DNA from: Phoenix dactylifera
Taxonomy: Eukaryota > Streptophyta > Magnoliopsida > Arecales > Arecaceae
Direction: 5' to 3'
Assembly: GCF_009389715.1 (NCBI RefSeq)
Contig: NC_052405.1
Coordinates: 8,845,194 to 8,909,193 of the forward strand
Length of the DNA stretch: 64,000 nt
Positions within the stretch are counted from its first letter, which is position 1; every line of letters begins with the position of its first letter. Of the stretch, positions 22,724-36,681 are shown piece after piece. A model generated the notes under the pieces. The model searched no databases, was not told the origin of the DNA, and worked only from the letters and a program-made list of their open reading frames with translations. A program made the position numbers and the translations under genes.

Positions 22724-25700
22724 ATAGGAGACTAATGAGCTTCAACCACATTAGTCACCCGCAATTTTATTAAAGGGAAGAAAAGTTTATATGCACATTT
22801 AAGGAAGACTATAGGCAAGAATTTACATCTGAAACAATGAAGAACGAAGATTCAAAAAAGAGCCAACAGTAATGCTTCAGTTTATTTCATTTGAAACAAC
22901 GAAGAAAAGTTGTTGATCTGATTAGTATTATTAATTATTAATGAAAAAAATACACTAATGCAAAGAGGTCGATGGTAATTGTATTCTCATAGACAAGGTA
23001 ATGCAGCAGTTTGTTGGCTACCAGCTTCTGAATGTCTAAATTTACCATGTCAGTTGTGCATAGAAGATGCCAATTCTTCCTGTGCTGCCTGTGAAATCTA
23101 GTACTTGCATCTTGAGTGGTAAATGGGCGGCTTAGGTAGAATCCTAAGTAAATATGCACTAGCCGTTACTGCTCGAAACGGGAAGAAAAAGCCAAAAAAA
23201 GGACATATGATAATCTAAAAGTCTCAGCGGAAGCAGCAGTTCAGTAAAAACAAACAAAATATGCTGGGTTGCAACATGTACAGTAAAATCGATTCAGATA
23301 TTGCAGTGTTCCTTGCATGGCTTCTTGTCTCTATACGCCAATGTTTCTCGAGTTGGACTTTTGAGATGCTTCCCATATACATATAAGAAAAGTACCGAGC
23401 ACAGGCATTATAAAATTCAAAAGTAAAACCAACAGTGAGTGGGCAGGCAAAAGCTCTATGGTCGTTCAAACAAGGAAGACTCCTGCCATCATGCTTGGGA
23501 GGTGTGCTTTCAGTCTTTCCGAATAGTTTAAAAGAGTAAACCAACTTTATCACAAACTGTGTCGGCACTTAGATTCTTTCTCCTCTCATGACGTTCGCTG
23601 CCAACACAGAGAGAGCCATGGCACCTTCCAAAGATACTCCCTTGTCCTAGAAGCCAGGATGAGATCTCTTTTAAGAGCGTCTTCCATCGGTCTTAAAGGA
23701 ATGGAGCAATATACTGGGTTTTGCTTTATTTTTCCCCCTTCCCTTTGAATCCTTTTCTTTCTCTCTTTTTGTCTTTTCCTTTGCCCTCGCTGGTTCATCC
23801 TCCTGCTTTTATTCAATAAAATAGGAATATAAGATGAGGTGCACCACTTCAGTAAAGGAAAAGAAGCCTGGCTTGTTTCTTGGCTTTTGCAAGGCCTAAG
23901 AGACCATCACTTATCCTGTTTGAAGACCAGCTTTCTTTCAAACAGCAAGGCATGGGATAGTGTGATCGGTGTCTTCATAAGGCATTCATGGGAAAATAGT
24001 GGCCTGACATGCCACTAGCTATCGCATTCCAATCATTCTTGGAAGAGAAAAGAAAAATGAACCATGATTTGTTCTTCATAAAAAAGTGACGACGAGCCTA
24101 GATACTATGTTGCATGACTGCAGAAATCCTTGTTGAGAGGTGTGGAAATAGGGTCTTCAGTCTCTTTTTTTTTTTTAAAAAAAGGCTTGAGCATGATAGA
24201 ACTGCTAACATCTGATCAATCCTTCTCACTGATAGCAACGTGCAGCTAACAAGTAATTCATCTACATCACCATGGATGGTACTCAGAGAAACATGCAGTC
24301 CTCATACTTTTCCATTGGTATAAATGCATTTCAGGCTGTGGGAAACATATATACCAACTCTTCCACTTTGGCATTGAATACAGCATTGCCAGAACTTTGA
24401 GATTAATAGCGGTTCATGATTCACATCGAAACGCTTGCAAGTTTCACTGGAACCAACTCTTCTAGCACCTATCATGAATTCCACTTGTCCAATGATCGCA
24501 TCGAGTCGAAACTTTTTGTGTCTTTTCCTGAAGCTAGTATACATTATGACAAGATGCAGATGTGGGTCAAGGTTATGCTGCACTTGTCGATCATCGACCT
24601 TAGTCAGTACGTAACAAGTTTAGTTGATCAAATATCGAGGAGAGATGATATTGATGATGTAGAAAAGAGCGGAAGTGAGGGTCCACTGGAGATCTGCCGG
24701 GGGAGTAGGTCCTGTTGTGGAAGCAGTGAACTTGCTGAGGGCATCAGTGCTTGGATAATGAACTGCGTACTTCTGTGACTTTTTTAAGCAACCTTCCAAG
24801 TGAAAGAGTCATTTAGGAGTAGTGGACCTACCTAAAGACTCATTACTGTGGCTTTTTACACACAGATGCACCTTATCAGCTGCATGTCTTTGGACCATTT
24901 CTTAAGCCACTAGCAATCCATCCCAATGACATGTAATCATTTACAATTGGTGACCACCCGTGACCACACCACCTGCTTCTTAGTCTGTCACAAAAGACCA
25001 AGATGGTGAAACCCCCCAGGAGGGCATCGTTCTTGCATGCACTCATGATCAACTCCTCCTCACCAGATCTATCAAATGACCACTAACCCTTCAAGGAAGG
25101 AGAGCCCTTAGACGCCATTGATGCTTTCAGAATTGGTTCCCCCCCTGGCCGCGGGGTGGAATAAAGGAGCTCAAAGCCTGAAGGGGCAAAAGAAGAGTGA
25201 AGTGGAAGAAGCGCTAGAAAGCAAAGAAGGCCACTTTGGGAAGTGGGAGGGGGGAAAAAGAGAGAGAGAGAGAGGTTCCAATTCAAGTCCATATGATACA
25301 AGAGCTCTCTTTCCCATGTGAAGGGCGGGCCATGGGGATAGATATCTTTATTTTTCTTTTGAAGTCGAGGGTATCCAACCCCACATACACACACACACAC
25401 TCACTCACTCTCTCTCTCTCTCTCACCTCTCGTCTCTCCTTTGCTTTAGTTTTCTTTTCTTTAAGACCATATCCTTGAGCAAGGGTGGGAAGGGGGAGAA
25501 TAAAGCAGACAAAAGCTTCAATGATTCCATTCCACACAACATACCCACACTTGTATATTATTACAGTCATCATTAATGTTGTTTATAATCTTTTTTCCTC
25601 TTGTTATAAAAATGGCAGTTGATCTTAGTTATAAGGACATAATGATTCAACTATAATCACATTCAGAGGCGTACATGCATTGGGATATGATATGCCAGAT

Positions 25701-26409
25701 ATGTTCACATCCATCTCACATGCTTTTTATTGATGTTAGAATGACAGAATCACCAAGTGGTGAGGTGAAACACTGCTTCATTGAGTCAGCTAAGGACATT
25801 CCAAGCTTGGCTTTTAATTGCAACGCACTAGGCTCTGCTATGTGACCCAGAGAGCAAAGGATAACTCTGTGGTAATTAATAGTTCTACTATTGTATCTTT
25901 CCGAACATTCTTATTGGATACGCATATAAAATTTCGGCAAGAGAAAGGGCAAAAAAAAAAAGAAAGTAAAAGAAAGACCATGCTCTAAATTTAAAACCTT
26001 CACCACAGACTTTTGGGTGTGTCTGGTTCAATTTGAGTCTTGCTTTAATGCATCTAAATATTACAATTGTAACTGGTTTTAAATATAACGTGGGTGATAA
26101 CCAATCATATTAATGAGACCCAATCTAGCTATGCTAGGAATCGACCCTGGCTGGAATGGCATCTAAATTTAGGACTTGAATGCAATTCACTAATCCATAA
26201 TCATATCTTGGCCAAGTATATGCTAGATTTGATCTCCTATCTTCTAACTAGTTTTGCTTGACCAAATTGTATAATTTGCTGAAATCCCACAAGTTGATTT
26301 TCTCATGCACAGCCTTGATGGAGGACTATAACATGGAATTTCCTTTCGAAACCCGAACCGTTGTCTTGATATAACTACTAGATTTACGCTCGAGAACATA
26401 AATGGAACC
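22524..26409. other. gene-free spacer with microsatellites
   Basis: Includes (GA)n at 22700-22723 and a CA/CT compound repeat at 25387-25424. Frames of 90-120 residues at 23224-23568 (minus) and 24416-24778 (plus) match no family I know and have opposite-strand frames of similar length. I call no gene. Confidence 0.55.
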
Positions 26410-26419
26410 ATTAATACTT

Positions 26420-27060
26420 ATGATGTGGGCGTAAATGAGTCTAATGATATGGCATGACCAGATTGGTCCAGCTCATAATTGACATGGCAACCAAAATACT
26501 CTCTAAATGCTCTAAAGCAGTCAGATCGAGAACACCCTTGCCGACTTGGGGACCAGAGCGAGCAGACCAGAGGCAATTGTCCTCTGAGGTCACGTACCAT
26601 CTGATGTGAAGCCTCGAAGCTCAAATAAATAGATGCTCAGCTCAGTATCTATCCCAAACTGACTGAGTCCTCTCTCCCACTTTGCGAGCACCCTACTTAG
26701 TACAGATGCATACTCTCGGGATGACTGTAAGTAAAGATTACAATAATAGCCCCCATGGTTGTGCCAAATCTCTAGACAGTTACAACATAATTCTAGACGG
26801 TTACAACATGACTCCAAACTGTTAAAATACGATTCACTGAAGACTCGAAATTCCAGTTATAAATAAGCCATGAGACCCTGCAAGAAAGCGCATCCTAGGT
26901 AAATCCTTAATACCAGCATTATTATAATCATTGTTACTTAATCATCGAAGGGTCTGGTAGGAGCTAATCCGGTAAATACTCTAACCCTTTTGTTATCTTG
27001 CAGATTCATAGAGACGGGTAGTCCGGAGATCAGCAGCCACAAGTTGGTAGACTTAAACGG
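26420..27060 (+). mobile_element. decayed LTR-like stretch, copy B (Gypsy-style)
   Basis: Resembles copy A at 20480-20990. It has a TATA-like TTATAAATAAGCC near 26856. About 80 bases later comes TTAATCATCGAAGGGTCTGG, the ATCG(G/A)AGGGTC motif common at the 3' end of plant Gypsy LTRs. It probably is a solo or decayed LTR. Boundaries and target duplication were not resolved. Confidence 0.4.
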
Positions 27061-27538
27061 ATGATTTGAAGTTATATTCATGCTAATAAAGAGCCATGGC
27101 TTGGGACTAGGTCCAAAGTCTAAGCATGATTTGCCAAGAGAATAATATCTATCTAATAACAAAAGTAGCATCCTGAAACCATGTTGGTCCGGTCTTATTT
27201 TCCCTAGAGTGAACCGCGTTCAGGCAGTCAAGGGCAGACTTCTGATCACTCACTTTACTTTTTATATTTTTCCTAAACATCCCCGCAACTTTTTTTTTTC
27301 TTCTGTTGGGGGATAGAATAACCAATGAAACTTCAATGAAACTCTGCAGCCCATCGGCAGTCTTGTTTTCCCTGCTAAAAAAATTTAAAACCACCTCTCC
27401 CCTTCACTCTCTTTCCCTCTTTCACCTCCTTTATTGCCTGGCTAAAGAGGCCCAAAGAGATCTAATAAAACCAGCGAGCAGAACCACCTCCATTCTCTTC
27501 CCACTGAAGCCAGAGAGCAGAGGAAAAGAAGAAAGAAA

Positions 27539-27572
<34 letters not shown>

Positions 27573-27826
27573 CACTGTTCTCCCTGAAGGCAAAAGAGAG
27601 GTAGGTACTACGTTCCACCATTCCTTCTAATGTGAAGTCTCTCCCCCAAAGATGATGCCTCTGTTCCCACTTGCAGCTTCTCAGATTCCTGTGGCTTTTC
27701 CTTTTCCCTAGCCTTATATTCTCCTCTGTTCAACCCCTCAACCTCCATTTCTCCACTCACTCCCCTGCACCCATATCCCAAAAACCCATGCCACACTAAA
27801 AAACGTTCCCAAAAAACCACAAAAAA
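27539..27826 (+). promoter_or_regulatory. BAM3 leader: GA repeat and CT-rich stretch
   Basis: A (GA)n run at about 27539-27570 is followed by CT-rich sequence up to the start codon at 27827. GAGA/CT-rich tracts are frequent in plant core promoters and leaders. I could not pick a convincing TATA box or transcription start. Confidence 0.4.
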
Positions 27827-30800
27827 ATGTTTCCTCTTCTACTCCTCTTGCTGTTCTCCCTTCTGTGCTCTTGTAGTAGTACTCTCCACAATGATGCCGC
27901 AGTCCTGGCTTCTGTGAGAAAGAGCTTCCATTCCACCAGCCCAGAATTAAGCAGCTGGAACACTTCCAATCTTGGCTCGGCCTGCACATGGTTCGGAGTG
28001 CGGTGCGAGCGAGGCCGAGTCGTGGCCATCGATCTCTCCAACCTGAACATTTCGGGTTCCATTTCGCTCGAAATCTCCGGCCTTGAATCCCTCGTCAACC
28101 TCTCCCTTGCTGGCAATGATCTCGAGGGGGAGATCATGGTGTCAAATTTGCCTAGCCTTCGCTACCTTAACATTTCCATCAACCAGTTCAGTGGTGGCCT
28201 GGACTGGGACTACTCGAGCCTGCCGAGCTTGGAGGTGTTTGATGCCTACGACAACAACTTCACAGCACCATTACCCCCCGGAGTTGCAAATTTGAAGAGA
28301 ATCAAGTATCTAGACCTCGGCGGCAACTTCTTCTATGGAAGGATCCCTGCAAGCTATGGGAGCTTGCCTGAACTGGAGTACCTCTCGCTCAATGGCAATG
28401 ACCTCAGAGGGAGAATTCCAGGTGAACTCGGCAACCTCACCAACTTGAAGCAGCTCTACTTGGGCTTCTACAATGCATTCGAGGGCGGCATACCGACCGA
28501 GCTCGGGAAGCTCATCAACTTAGTCCACCTTGAGCTCTCGAGCTGCAGCCTCGACGGCGAAATCCCACATCAACTTGGCAATTTGGTCTCCCTCGACACG
28601 CTATTCATCCACACCAATTTGTTATCAGGACCGATCCCATCGTCGCTTGGGAACCTCACCAGGCTCGTCCATCTCGACCTCTCCAACAACGCGCTCACCG
28701 GAGAGATACCCCACGAGCTCGCCTCCCTCAGCGGACTGAGCCTTCTGAACCTGTTCATGAACAGACTGCATGGTTCGATTCCAGAATTCGCCGCAGAGCT
28801 GCCGAACTTGGACACTCTCCAGCTCTTCATGAACAACTTCACCGGCACCATTCCGGAAAGGCTCGGCTCCAATGGCCGGATTCGGGTGCTCGACCTTTCG
28901 TCGAACAAGCTCACTGGTACCATCCCTGATAACCTCTGCCCCTCAAACCAGCTCAAAGTCCTCATTCTGCTGAAAAATTTCTTGTTTGGTCCAATCCCAG
29001 AGAGCTTGGGCAAGTGCTCGACCCTGACCAGGGTGAGACTAGGCCAGAATTATCTCAATGGCACCATTCCCTCAGGCTTCCTTTACCTCCCCAAGCTCAA
29101 CCTTCTAGAGCTCCAAAACAACTACCTCTCTGGTCCAATCTCAGAGAATGCCAACTCTAGCCATGGCCCAACCCAATTGGCTCAGCTCAATCTGTCTAAT
29201 AACTTGCTCTCGGGACCTATCCCATCCTCCATTTCACACCTCTCTTCCCTCCAAGCCCTGCAGCTAAATGGCAATCGATTCAATGGCTTGATTCCCAGCT
29301 CTATCGGTGAACTCAGGCAGATTGTGGAGCTCGATCTCAGCCAGAATGCTCTCTCTGGCCAAATCCCACCGGAGATCAGCAATTGCACTCAATTAACCTA
29401 TCTTGACCTTAGCCAAAACAACCTCTCCGGACCAATTCCCTCGGAGATCACCGGAATTGGGATCTTGAACTACCTGAACCTGTCGAGGAACCACCTCAAT
29501 GGCGCAATACCGAGGTCGATCGGCGTGATGAGGAGCTTGACGGTGGTTGATTTCTCCTTCAACGATTTGTTCGGTCGGCTACCAAACACCGGTCAGCTAG
29601 CCTACTTCAATGCTTCATCCTTCGCAGGCAACCCCCATCTATGTGGGCCGGTCCTCAACAACCCATGCAACTACACGGCCGGTCCCGTTCCGTCCCGGCA
29701 CGTCTCGGGAGATTTCAAGTTGGTTTTTGCACTAGGCCTTCTCCTATGCTCCTTGGTCTTCGCGGCGGCCGCGATCGTGCGAGCGCGGTCGAACCGCCGC
29801 AGGTCCGATGGTGACACGTGGCGTCTGACGGCATTCGGTCAGGCGGATTTCGGGGTGCCGAACGTTTTGGAGTGCATGAAGGATGCGAACGTGATTGGGC
29901 GCGGCGGGGCTGGTGTGGTGTACCTTGGGCGCACCAGAACCGACCAACAGATCGCCGTCAAGAGATTGATGGGATTCGGATCCAACGGCCATGATCACGG
30001 GTTCAGGGCTGAGATCAGGACTCTAGGGAGCATCAGACATCGGAACATCGTGCGGCTGATAGCCTTCTGTTCCAATAGGGACACCAATGTCCTGGTGTAC
30101 GAGTACATGAGCAACGGGAGCTTGGGGGAGGTGTTACACGGGAAGGGAGGGGGGTTCTTGGGGTGGGACCGCAGGTACAGGATAGCAGTGGAGGCTGCCA
30201 GGGGTCTATGTTATCTGCACCATGATTGTAGCCCTATGATAGTACACCGGGACGTGAAGAGCAACAACATCTTGCTGGGAGCGAATTTCGAGGCACACGT
30301 GGCGGATTTTGGACTGGCCAAGTTCTTGCGGGATGGGGGCGCATCCGAGTGCATGTCCGCCGTTGCCGGATCCTACGGCTATATTGCTCCTGGTACGTTG
30401 TTCCCTGACCTGTGCTTGATTTCATACCCAACCATCTGATTTGATTTACAGTATCTTGCTTACAAGTCCCTTGGAAGCCTATACTTATAAATGCCCTTCT
30501 AAATGTTACTACATCTTATGATTATCTTTATTTGATCTGAAAGCTAGAATAGGTGGACAAAAAATATCATTTTGGTCAAAATTTTATTATGAACTATCTA
30601 GTGCGAAAATTTTACATATAATAATTATAACAGAAGGGGACAACTAGTGATGATAGAGATTTTCTTATACAAGTAGTTAAGAGTAAATACTAGGGGGCAA
30701 GTTGTTCAGTGGCATGAACTTTCTCTTTTTACAGTGTATGACAAAGTATTTGGTCTAATATGACAAAATTAATGCAGTACACTAGGGATTGTCCAGTGTC

Positions 30801-32765
30801 AAGTTGGCTTGTCAGCGAAACATTGCCTGAAAAGAACTTTTTGGTGACTAACTAGAACCCAACACATCTTAAAGGAGCTGCTGTCATCTAACTTTTTTGG
30901 CCATGGATGCCACTCAAATCACTTTAACTTGGAGGTTGGTAGCCTTAGAGATATAGGATGCCCTACACGGCATGCACTACATAGCTCTGCATCATTACCA
31001 ATCATCTCATTTTTTTTTCATAGATTTCATTCATCATATGCTCATCTTGATGACTGGCCCATAGAAAAAAAATAGATAATTGGTACGGTGCATAGCTATA
31101 TTAAAGCATACAGTATAGGATATAATTTCTCGCTAGCTGTTTAGAATAAGAGGACGACAAGTACATGCCGGTGCTAATTGGGTGGCAATTGCATCCACAG
31201 CTTCTATTCAACTCAAAATCTTTGATCTCACTTAAATCACTTTAACTTGGAGGCTGGTAGCCTTAGAAATATGGGTTGCCCTACACAGCATGCACTACAT
31301 AGCTCTGTATCATTACCAATCATCTCATCTTTTTTTCCATAGATTTTATTCATCATGTGTCTTGATGACAGGCTCATAGAAAAAAAAAAGGAAAAGATAA
31401 TTGGTATGGTGCACGACTACATTAAAGCATACGGCGTAGGATATAATTTTTCGCTGGCTAGTTGAAAAGGACAATAAGTACAGGTGCCAATTGGGTGGCA
31501 ATGGCATCCATAGCTCCTATTCAACTCAAAATTCTTGATCTCCTGAGCTTGAGATCTAAAGAGAAACAAAAAAATTACAAAGGAGGGTGACTTCCATGAT
31601 TTCACGTGAAAACGTTAGGGGTGATATGGGTATTTTCAGTGGGATCCACTGGAACCGCCCATTAATTTCGGTGCCGCGAGTCGTACCGTCCGAGATGGAA
31701 GTCCGAGTCAGCGGGGCCGACACGGAAGCAGCTCTGACTGCCTTCATAAAAAGACGAACAGTACCAGAATCCCAAATTAATGAGCCCTTGTTTGCAGTTA
31801 ATAAAACCAATTGCTTGGTATTTTAACAAGCATGTCTTTGACACTGAGGCTCATATGATATTTTTTTTTTTGATCTATGTGAATGCTTGTCCTAGGATTC
31901 GCCAAAAGTAGTCAACTATTAGGGGAGGAAAGATTCCCTCAAACTTTGACATCGTTTTCTTGATTTGAAGGGGGATATTCCTACCTTGGGATTGCAGTGA
32001 ATGCTGCCATCCACTTGTTTTGTTAGGCTTAATTAAGTCGGTTTCACTGCTAAATCCCATAGCCTCTACTGGAAAGTAATTTTGAGTTAATATGTGAGAT
32101 TGTGCTGGCTCACTAGCAATAAGTTGCAAAACTAGATCTTTTTTCTCGAAAAAAAAAATATGATGAGAGTTATATTTTCCTACCTTCTGAATATATGTGT
32201 AAACTGATTATTCGTAACTTTATGTGGTACTAGAAAAATCTGGCATAAAATTTCACTTTTAGTTCAATAATTGCCATGCTTTTAGAGTAATATAGATTTT
32301 TTTTGAAACTATATTTTATATTTTCTGCTCTTTGTGAATGCAGAATACGCTTACACTCTTAAAGTAGATGAGAAAAGTGATGTCTATAGCTTTGGAGTGG
32401 TTCTTTTGGAGCTTATCACTGGACGACGTCCGGTTGGAGACTTTGGCAATGGGGTGGACATAGTGCAATGGGCCAAGAGGATCACTAATTGTAGCAGAGA
32501 CAATGTTGCTACAATCGTGGATTCAAGGCTAAGCACGGTGCCTATAAATGAGGTGATGCATGTCTTCTTTATTGCAATGCTATGCATTCAGGAAAACAGT
32601 GTTGAGAGGCCAACAATGAGGGAAGTGGTCTTGATGTTATCTGAATTTCCTCATCATGCCTCCGAAGATCAATCTCCTTCTTCTTCCTCGGCTCCTCCTA
32701 GAAAAGAAGACAACCCCAACAAGGAGACCAACTGTTACAAGCTCTTTCCAGATCTCTTAACCTAA
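27827..32765 (+). CDS. BAM3: BAM3-type leucine-rich-repeat receptor-like kinase
   Basis: Plasma-membrane receptor kinase of the CLV1/BAM group, which perceives CLE peptides in meristem and phloem development. Two exons, 27827-30392 and 32344-32765, join in phase (CCT G|AA TAC, giving APEYAY) to 995 residues. The intron sits between AP and EYAY of the activation segment, the position used by Arabidopsis BAM3 and CLV1. Signal peptide about 1-19; LRR cap with [17 protein letters not shown]; about 20 LRRs (LDLSNN..G.IP) to about 610; membrane helix near 630-652; kinase with glycine loop GRGGAGVV at about 691, Lys712 in IAVKRL, HRD at 807-809 (an RD kinase), DFG at 827 and [11 protein letters not shown]-terminal motifs [20 protein letters not shown] and [10 protein letters not shown] fit BAM3 best. 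Every catalytic residue I checked is present. Confidence 0.95.
30393..32343 (+). other. BAM3 intron with an internal 310-bp duplication
   Basis: The donor is CCTG|GTACGT and the acceptor TTTGTGAATGCAG. A direct duplication fills the middle: about 30913-31227 and 31228-31545 both run ATCACTTTAACTTGGAGG, GCCCTACAC, GCATGCACTACATAGCTCTG, ATTACCAATCATCTCAT, TGCATCCA-type sequence and CAACTCAAAAT. They are diverged by roughly one base in ten with small indels. Confidence 0.85.
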
Positions 32766-35700
32766 CTTTGGGTTGTCGAACTGTGGATATTAATTACACT
32801 AATGATGCTGAAGTTGGATATTATAATATGGCCTTGTAGTTCACCCAAGTTATTCCCCCTTTGTATTTCTAAGGTTTGAATGGAAGTTGTTGGGTAGAAA
32901 GAGTGGTAAGAGTAACATAGATTTTTTTCCCTTTTGAAAGGTGTATAGGGTCATGTTCTTTCATCTAGAGTTTGCATGGCTAATGTTGTCATGCGGCTCT
33001 ATGTGGTCCATGTATTATAGTTCTCCATCATGGCATTTTGCTTTTGCAATCCTTGTAATCTTTATCCACCATCCACTGTCCTATCCCTTCAATTCCTTGT
33101 GATATCCTTTGATAGCTCATGCTGGGAAACTAATAAGTGTTGGTGTAACTTTTTTACATGTGACTTGTCCTGTCATCATTTGGATAAAGTGCTAAATTAT
33201 GCTTTTTGATGTTATCATATGGCTTTATGGTTGCACGATGCGCTTGTTTATATATATATATTCTTTGTTTGAAGGTTATAATTAACCCAAATGAAGTTAA
33301 GTAATAAGAATCTATCATCTTTTCCTAAGTGAAAGTGGAAAAGGCTGAGACAGCACAAGTTACATGTAAAATTGTTCAAATAACAATATAAACTTTGATA
33401 TGCAAATAAGTGCAACAATTATACTTCAAAAGGATAAGATGGGAATTTGGATTTCTTTTATATGAATTAGGACATGATAACTTGCAGGTTACCAAATCAA
33501 GTAGGCCCTTGACAATCCACATCTGATTCGAAGAGTCATGGGGAAATGTAGTTTGGTAGTTGAGATCTTTCAAGTTGGGTGCTGCCATGGTTGCTCGTTT
33601 TGTGTAGAAATATATCTGAGATAGGTTTATTTGTCCAAAAATGCCCTAGACCCTAAGATGGTATTTTCACAAAAATACATTGGATCATATATATGTTTGC
33701 AGAAAATTTAGCCTCGATATGTTTCTACCTTTGTCACTCAAGGAAGGACTGCATTTATCCTTGCTGAAACCAAGCCTCTTGGATCTCTGTCTGTCTGTCT
33801 GTCTGTTTGTTTGTCTGTCTGTCTGTCTGCAGGTATGCTCACAAGCATATGCATATTTACATGCTTACAGTTTTAACATCTTTTAGTATACCTAAGAGGG
33901 GCAAGACTGGATGTAGCAAAGCCAAAACCTATTACCTATATGGTATAATTTGATGGTCCATGGGCTTGATGTGGGCTAACAAGGTGTCCTTTTTTTCTCT
34001 CCTGAATATAGCTGTCAAGGTATCTACAGGCCCAACTCAGTTTTCTTCTTGCTAAAAGTAGCATTCATTTGTGTCTATGCATATTTTTGCATGATAAATC
34101 TTCTGAAATTAGTTGTAGCATCACTGCATCTCTTCTTGCTTACTCCTTTACACTTTCATTGCATTATGAAGTTTTAAATCATTTGTACTATTGGTACATG
34201 TGCCACATTATATATCTAAAGAGTTATCAATGCCATCTATTTAATTTAGATATGAACTATCGAATTAGGGTAAAAGTTTGTTAAAAAAAAGAAATACTGT
34301 GGCTTAGTCATATATATTTAAAAAGTTAAGCGATGTAGCTTATGTGAAAATTATATTAAATATTTGTAAGTAATTAAAGGCCCACTCAATGTGAAAATTA
34401 TATAAACTAATATCGACCCTTCAAAAAAAGAAAAGGTGCTGTGATAGTATTCAAAGTTGTTCTTAAGTTATATTAGGTTGCATACTGCCTTATTAGGATG
34501 ATTCTAACTTATAATGTCTGATATAGTTGCTGACATTCTCATTGAAAGACTACTAGTATTCTTGCATTTTTCTTTAATGCAAAACTATACATGGAGCTTC
34601 TGTTTCTTGCATTAAAGTAAATTTGGTATCAATTTTTGATCTAAGAGACCATCAGATTTGATATAGACTATTTTGACCACTACGTGTAGGATTAAAAAGG
34701 ATCCTAAGATTGGCAATATCGGAAAGTCTAATCACATACCAAACTTCCAGAGGCTATAACTTACCTGTACGATGCTTAATCAAGATAATCCTTTTTTTAA
34801 TTTTAAATCAAATGACTTTTTGAGCTCTACAATGTGGCATTGCTCCTTAAAGTGTAGGGCGTATCGAGTGAGAAAGCTTAAATTTCATTGTTTGGGCTCT
34901 AAAATAGAAAAATTGATTTTTTTTTTTTAAAAAAAAGATCTAACGTATCTTTCAATTAGGAAATAATTAGGTGGAGCAATTGAAGGCAAAATCAATATAG
35001 AAGTTAAGAACTAGCTCTTGTAATATTTTAGCTTTTTTATAGTTATATTCACTAGTTAATTTTAGAAATGCTAAGTCGAACTAAAACTAAAAAAAAAAAT
35101 CCGATCCGGATTATGCAAGAGTAGCCCTTATTAGTATAAGTAGACTCTATGTATATTAATTTGTTACTAATCACTTAAAGGAAAGAAATCTTACTTTCAT
35201 TAAATTTTCTTCTTTCTTCTAAAATCTTTTTGAAGACTCAAGTTAAATGGATTGAGAAAATTTTCCCTTCTTCTTATTTGGATTAATTTTTTTAAGTATA
35301 TACAGTAAAGAAAAGGGGATTTAGGCACACCTAGGACTAGATTTTGCACCCATCGCAAGTCTTTCTTTATGCCTTCGCAGCTTCTTCGAGGACCATTCTG
35401 TCAATGAATAGCTTGAGAGGACAAACATTTATTATCCTATCATTGGCATGCTGCCTCTCCTTCAAGAAGCTCTAAAATAGGTTCCTTTGGCTCTCTTTAT
35501 CTTTTTTTTTTCAGAAAATTGTTTCCTCTTGTTGTAAGTCCTTCAATGATCTGCTCTTAAAAGGCAGACTGGCTAAGTTGCAGCCGTCAGAGTAGAAGAC
35601 TGTTTGTTTTGGTAGAAAGTGAGAGATGATGCTGGCAAGTATCAATGAATGGATAACTTTTGCCATTAGTGACAATTAATGACATATGAAACTCTCATGC

Positions 35701-36680
35701 AGCATTGTCATAACCAGAACCATCCTCTTGCTTTAAACGTAGTCTGGTGGGTTTTTTTTCAAGAAAAACTTCAACATCTTCAAGTCTTTCCTTCCTATAG
35801 AATTGAGAGTCCTTAAAATTGATCTCATTATCGAAGCGAATAGATTCTAAATCGCTCTATTTTAGCATACGAGGATAATAGAAAACATTCACTTTTATTT
35901 TCATTCCATTACTTCTTCTTGCTTACTTCTAAGATGGCATTTTATAGTTACATTGTGACCCTTTACATCTCCTTACGTAAATGCATTATAGTATCTAAGA
36001 GATAATTATTTATACTTATATGAAAATCTAAAAGGCATTATTTATACATCATGAATATTCTAGTAGTTATAGCTTAAAATATGCATTGATACTTCACTAA
36101 CTATACTTGTTGCATTTGGTTTATTTTCCCAACAGTCTATACAAGTTTACAGGTATACAGACCAAATGTAGCAGATCTGAAGTGACCTATTTCCATGCCC
36201 TCAATCTGTAGCTTTATATATACATAATGGTGATAGTCTGTGTTTGCTGTTTGGATTTATGATCATATACAGAGCACTGATGTTGTCACAAGAATAGTAT
36301 ACTTGGACATTCCAAGGTGAAGAGAACCTTAAAAATGTTTTAGAATGCGCTTCGCCATTTGGTAGTGACCACAGTTTAGATTATTCATAAACTGAGAAAC
36401 AAAGTTGACACCATAGATGATGTTTGATCTTGTAACCCGTCATCTATGCCCTTTCAAGGACATCCAAGGCATATTTTGATTCAAAAAGAAGTATACCATC
36501 TCCAAGTGTTGTGACTTTTAGGCCCAGAAGATAAAAGAGATGACCCATCTCCTATGTAGCAAACTTGCCACCCAAAATGTTAATGAATTCATGAAGCAGA
36601 GTAGAGCTAAATCCTGTAAGAACCATAATAATGGAACCAGTGTCCCATAAGAGCTAAGGTAGACAAAAGTTGAAGGATCA
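32766..36680. other. BAM3 3' flank and gene-free spacer
   Basis: AT-rich. The BAM3 3' UTR presumably occupies its first few hundred bases. A GTCT tetramer repeat lies at 33788-33829. No coding region or RNA gene is recognisable. Confidence 0.55.
33788..33829. repeat. GTCT/GTTT tetranucleotide microsatellite
   Basis: About ten consecutive CTGT units, two of them changed to TTGT. The open frame across it (CLSVCLFVCLSVC) is an artefact. Confidence 0.9.
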
Positions 36681-36681
36681 G

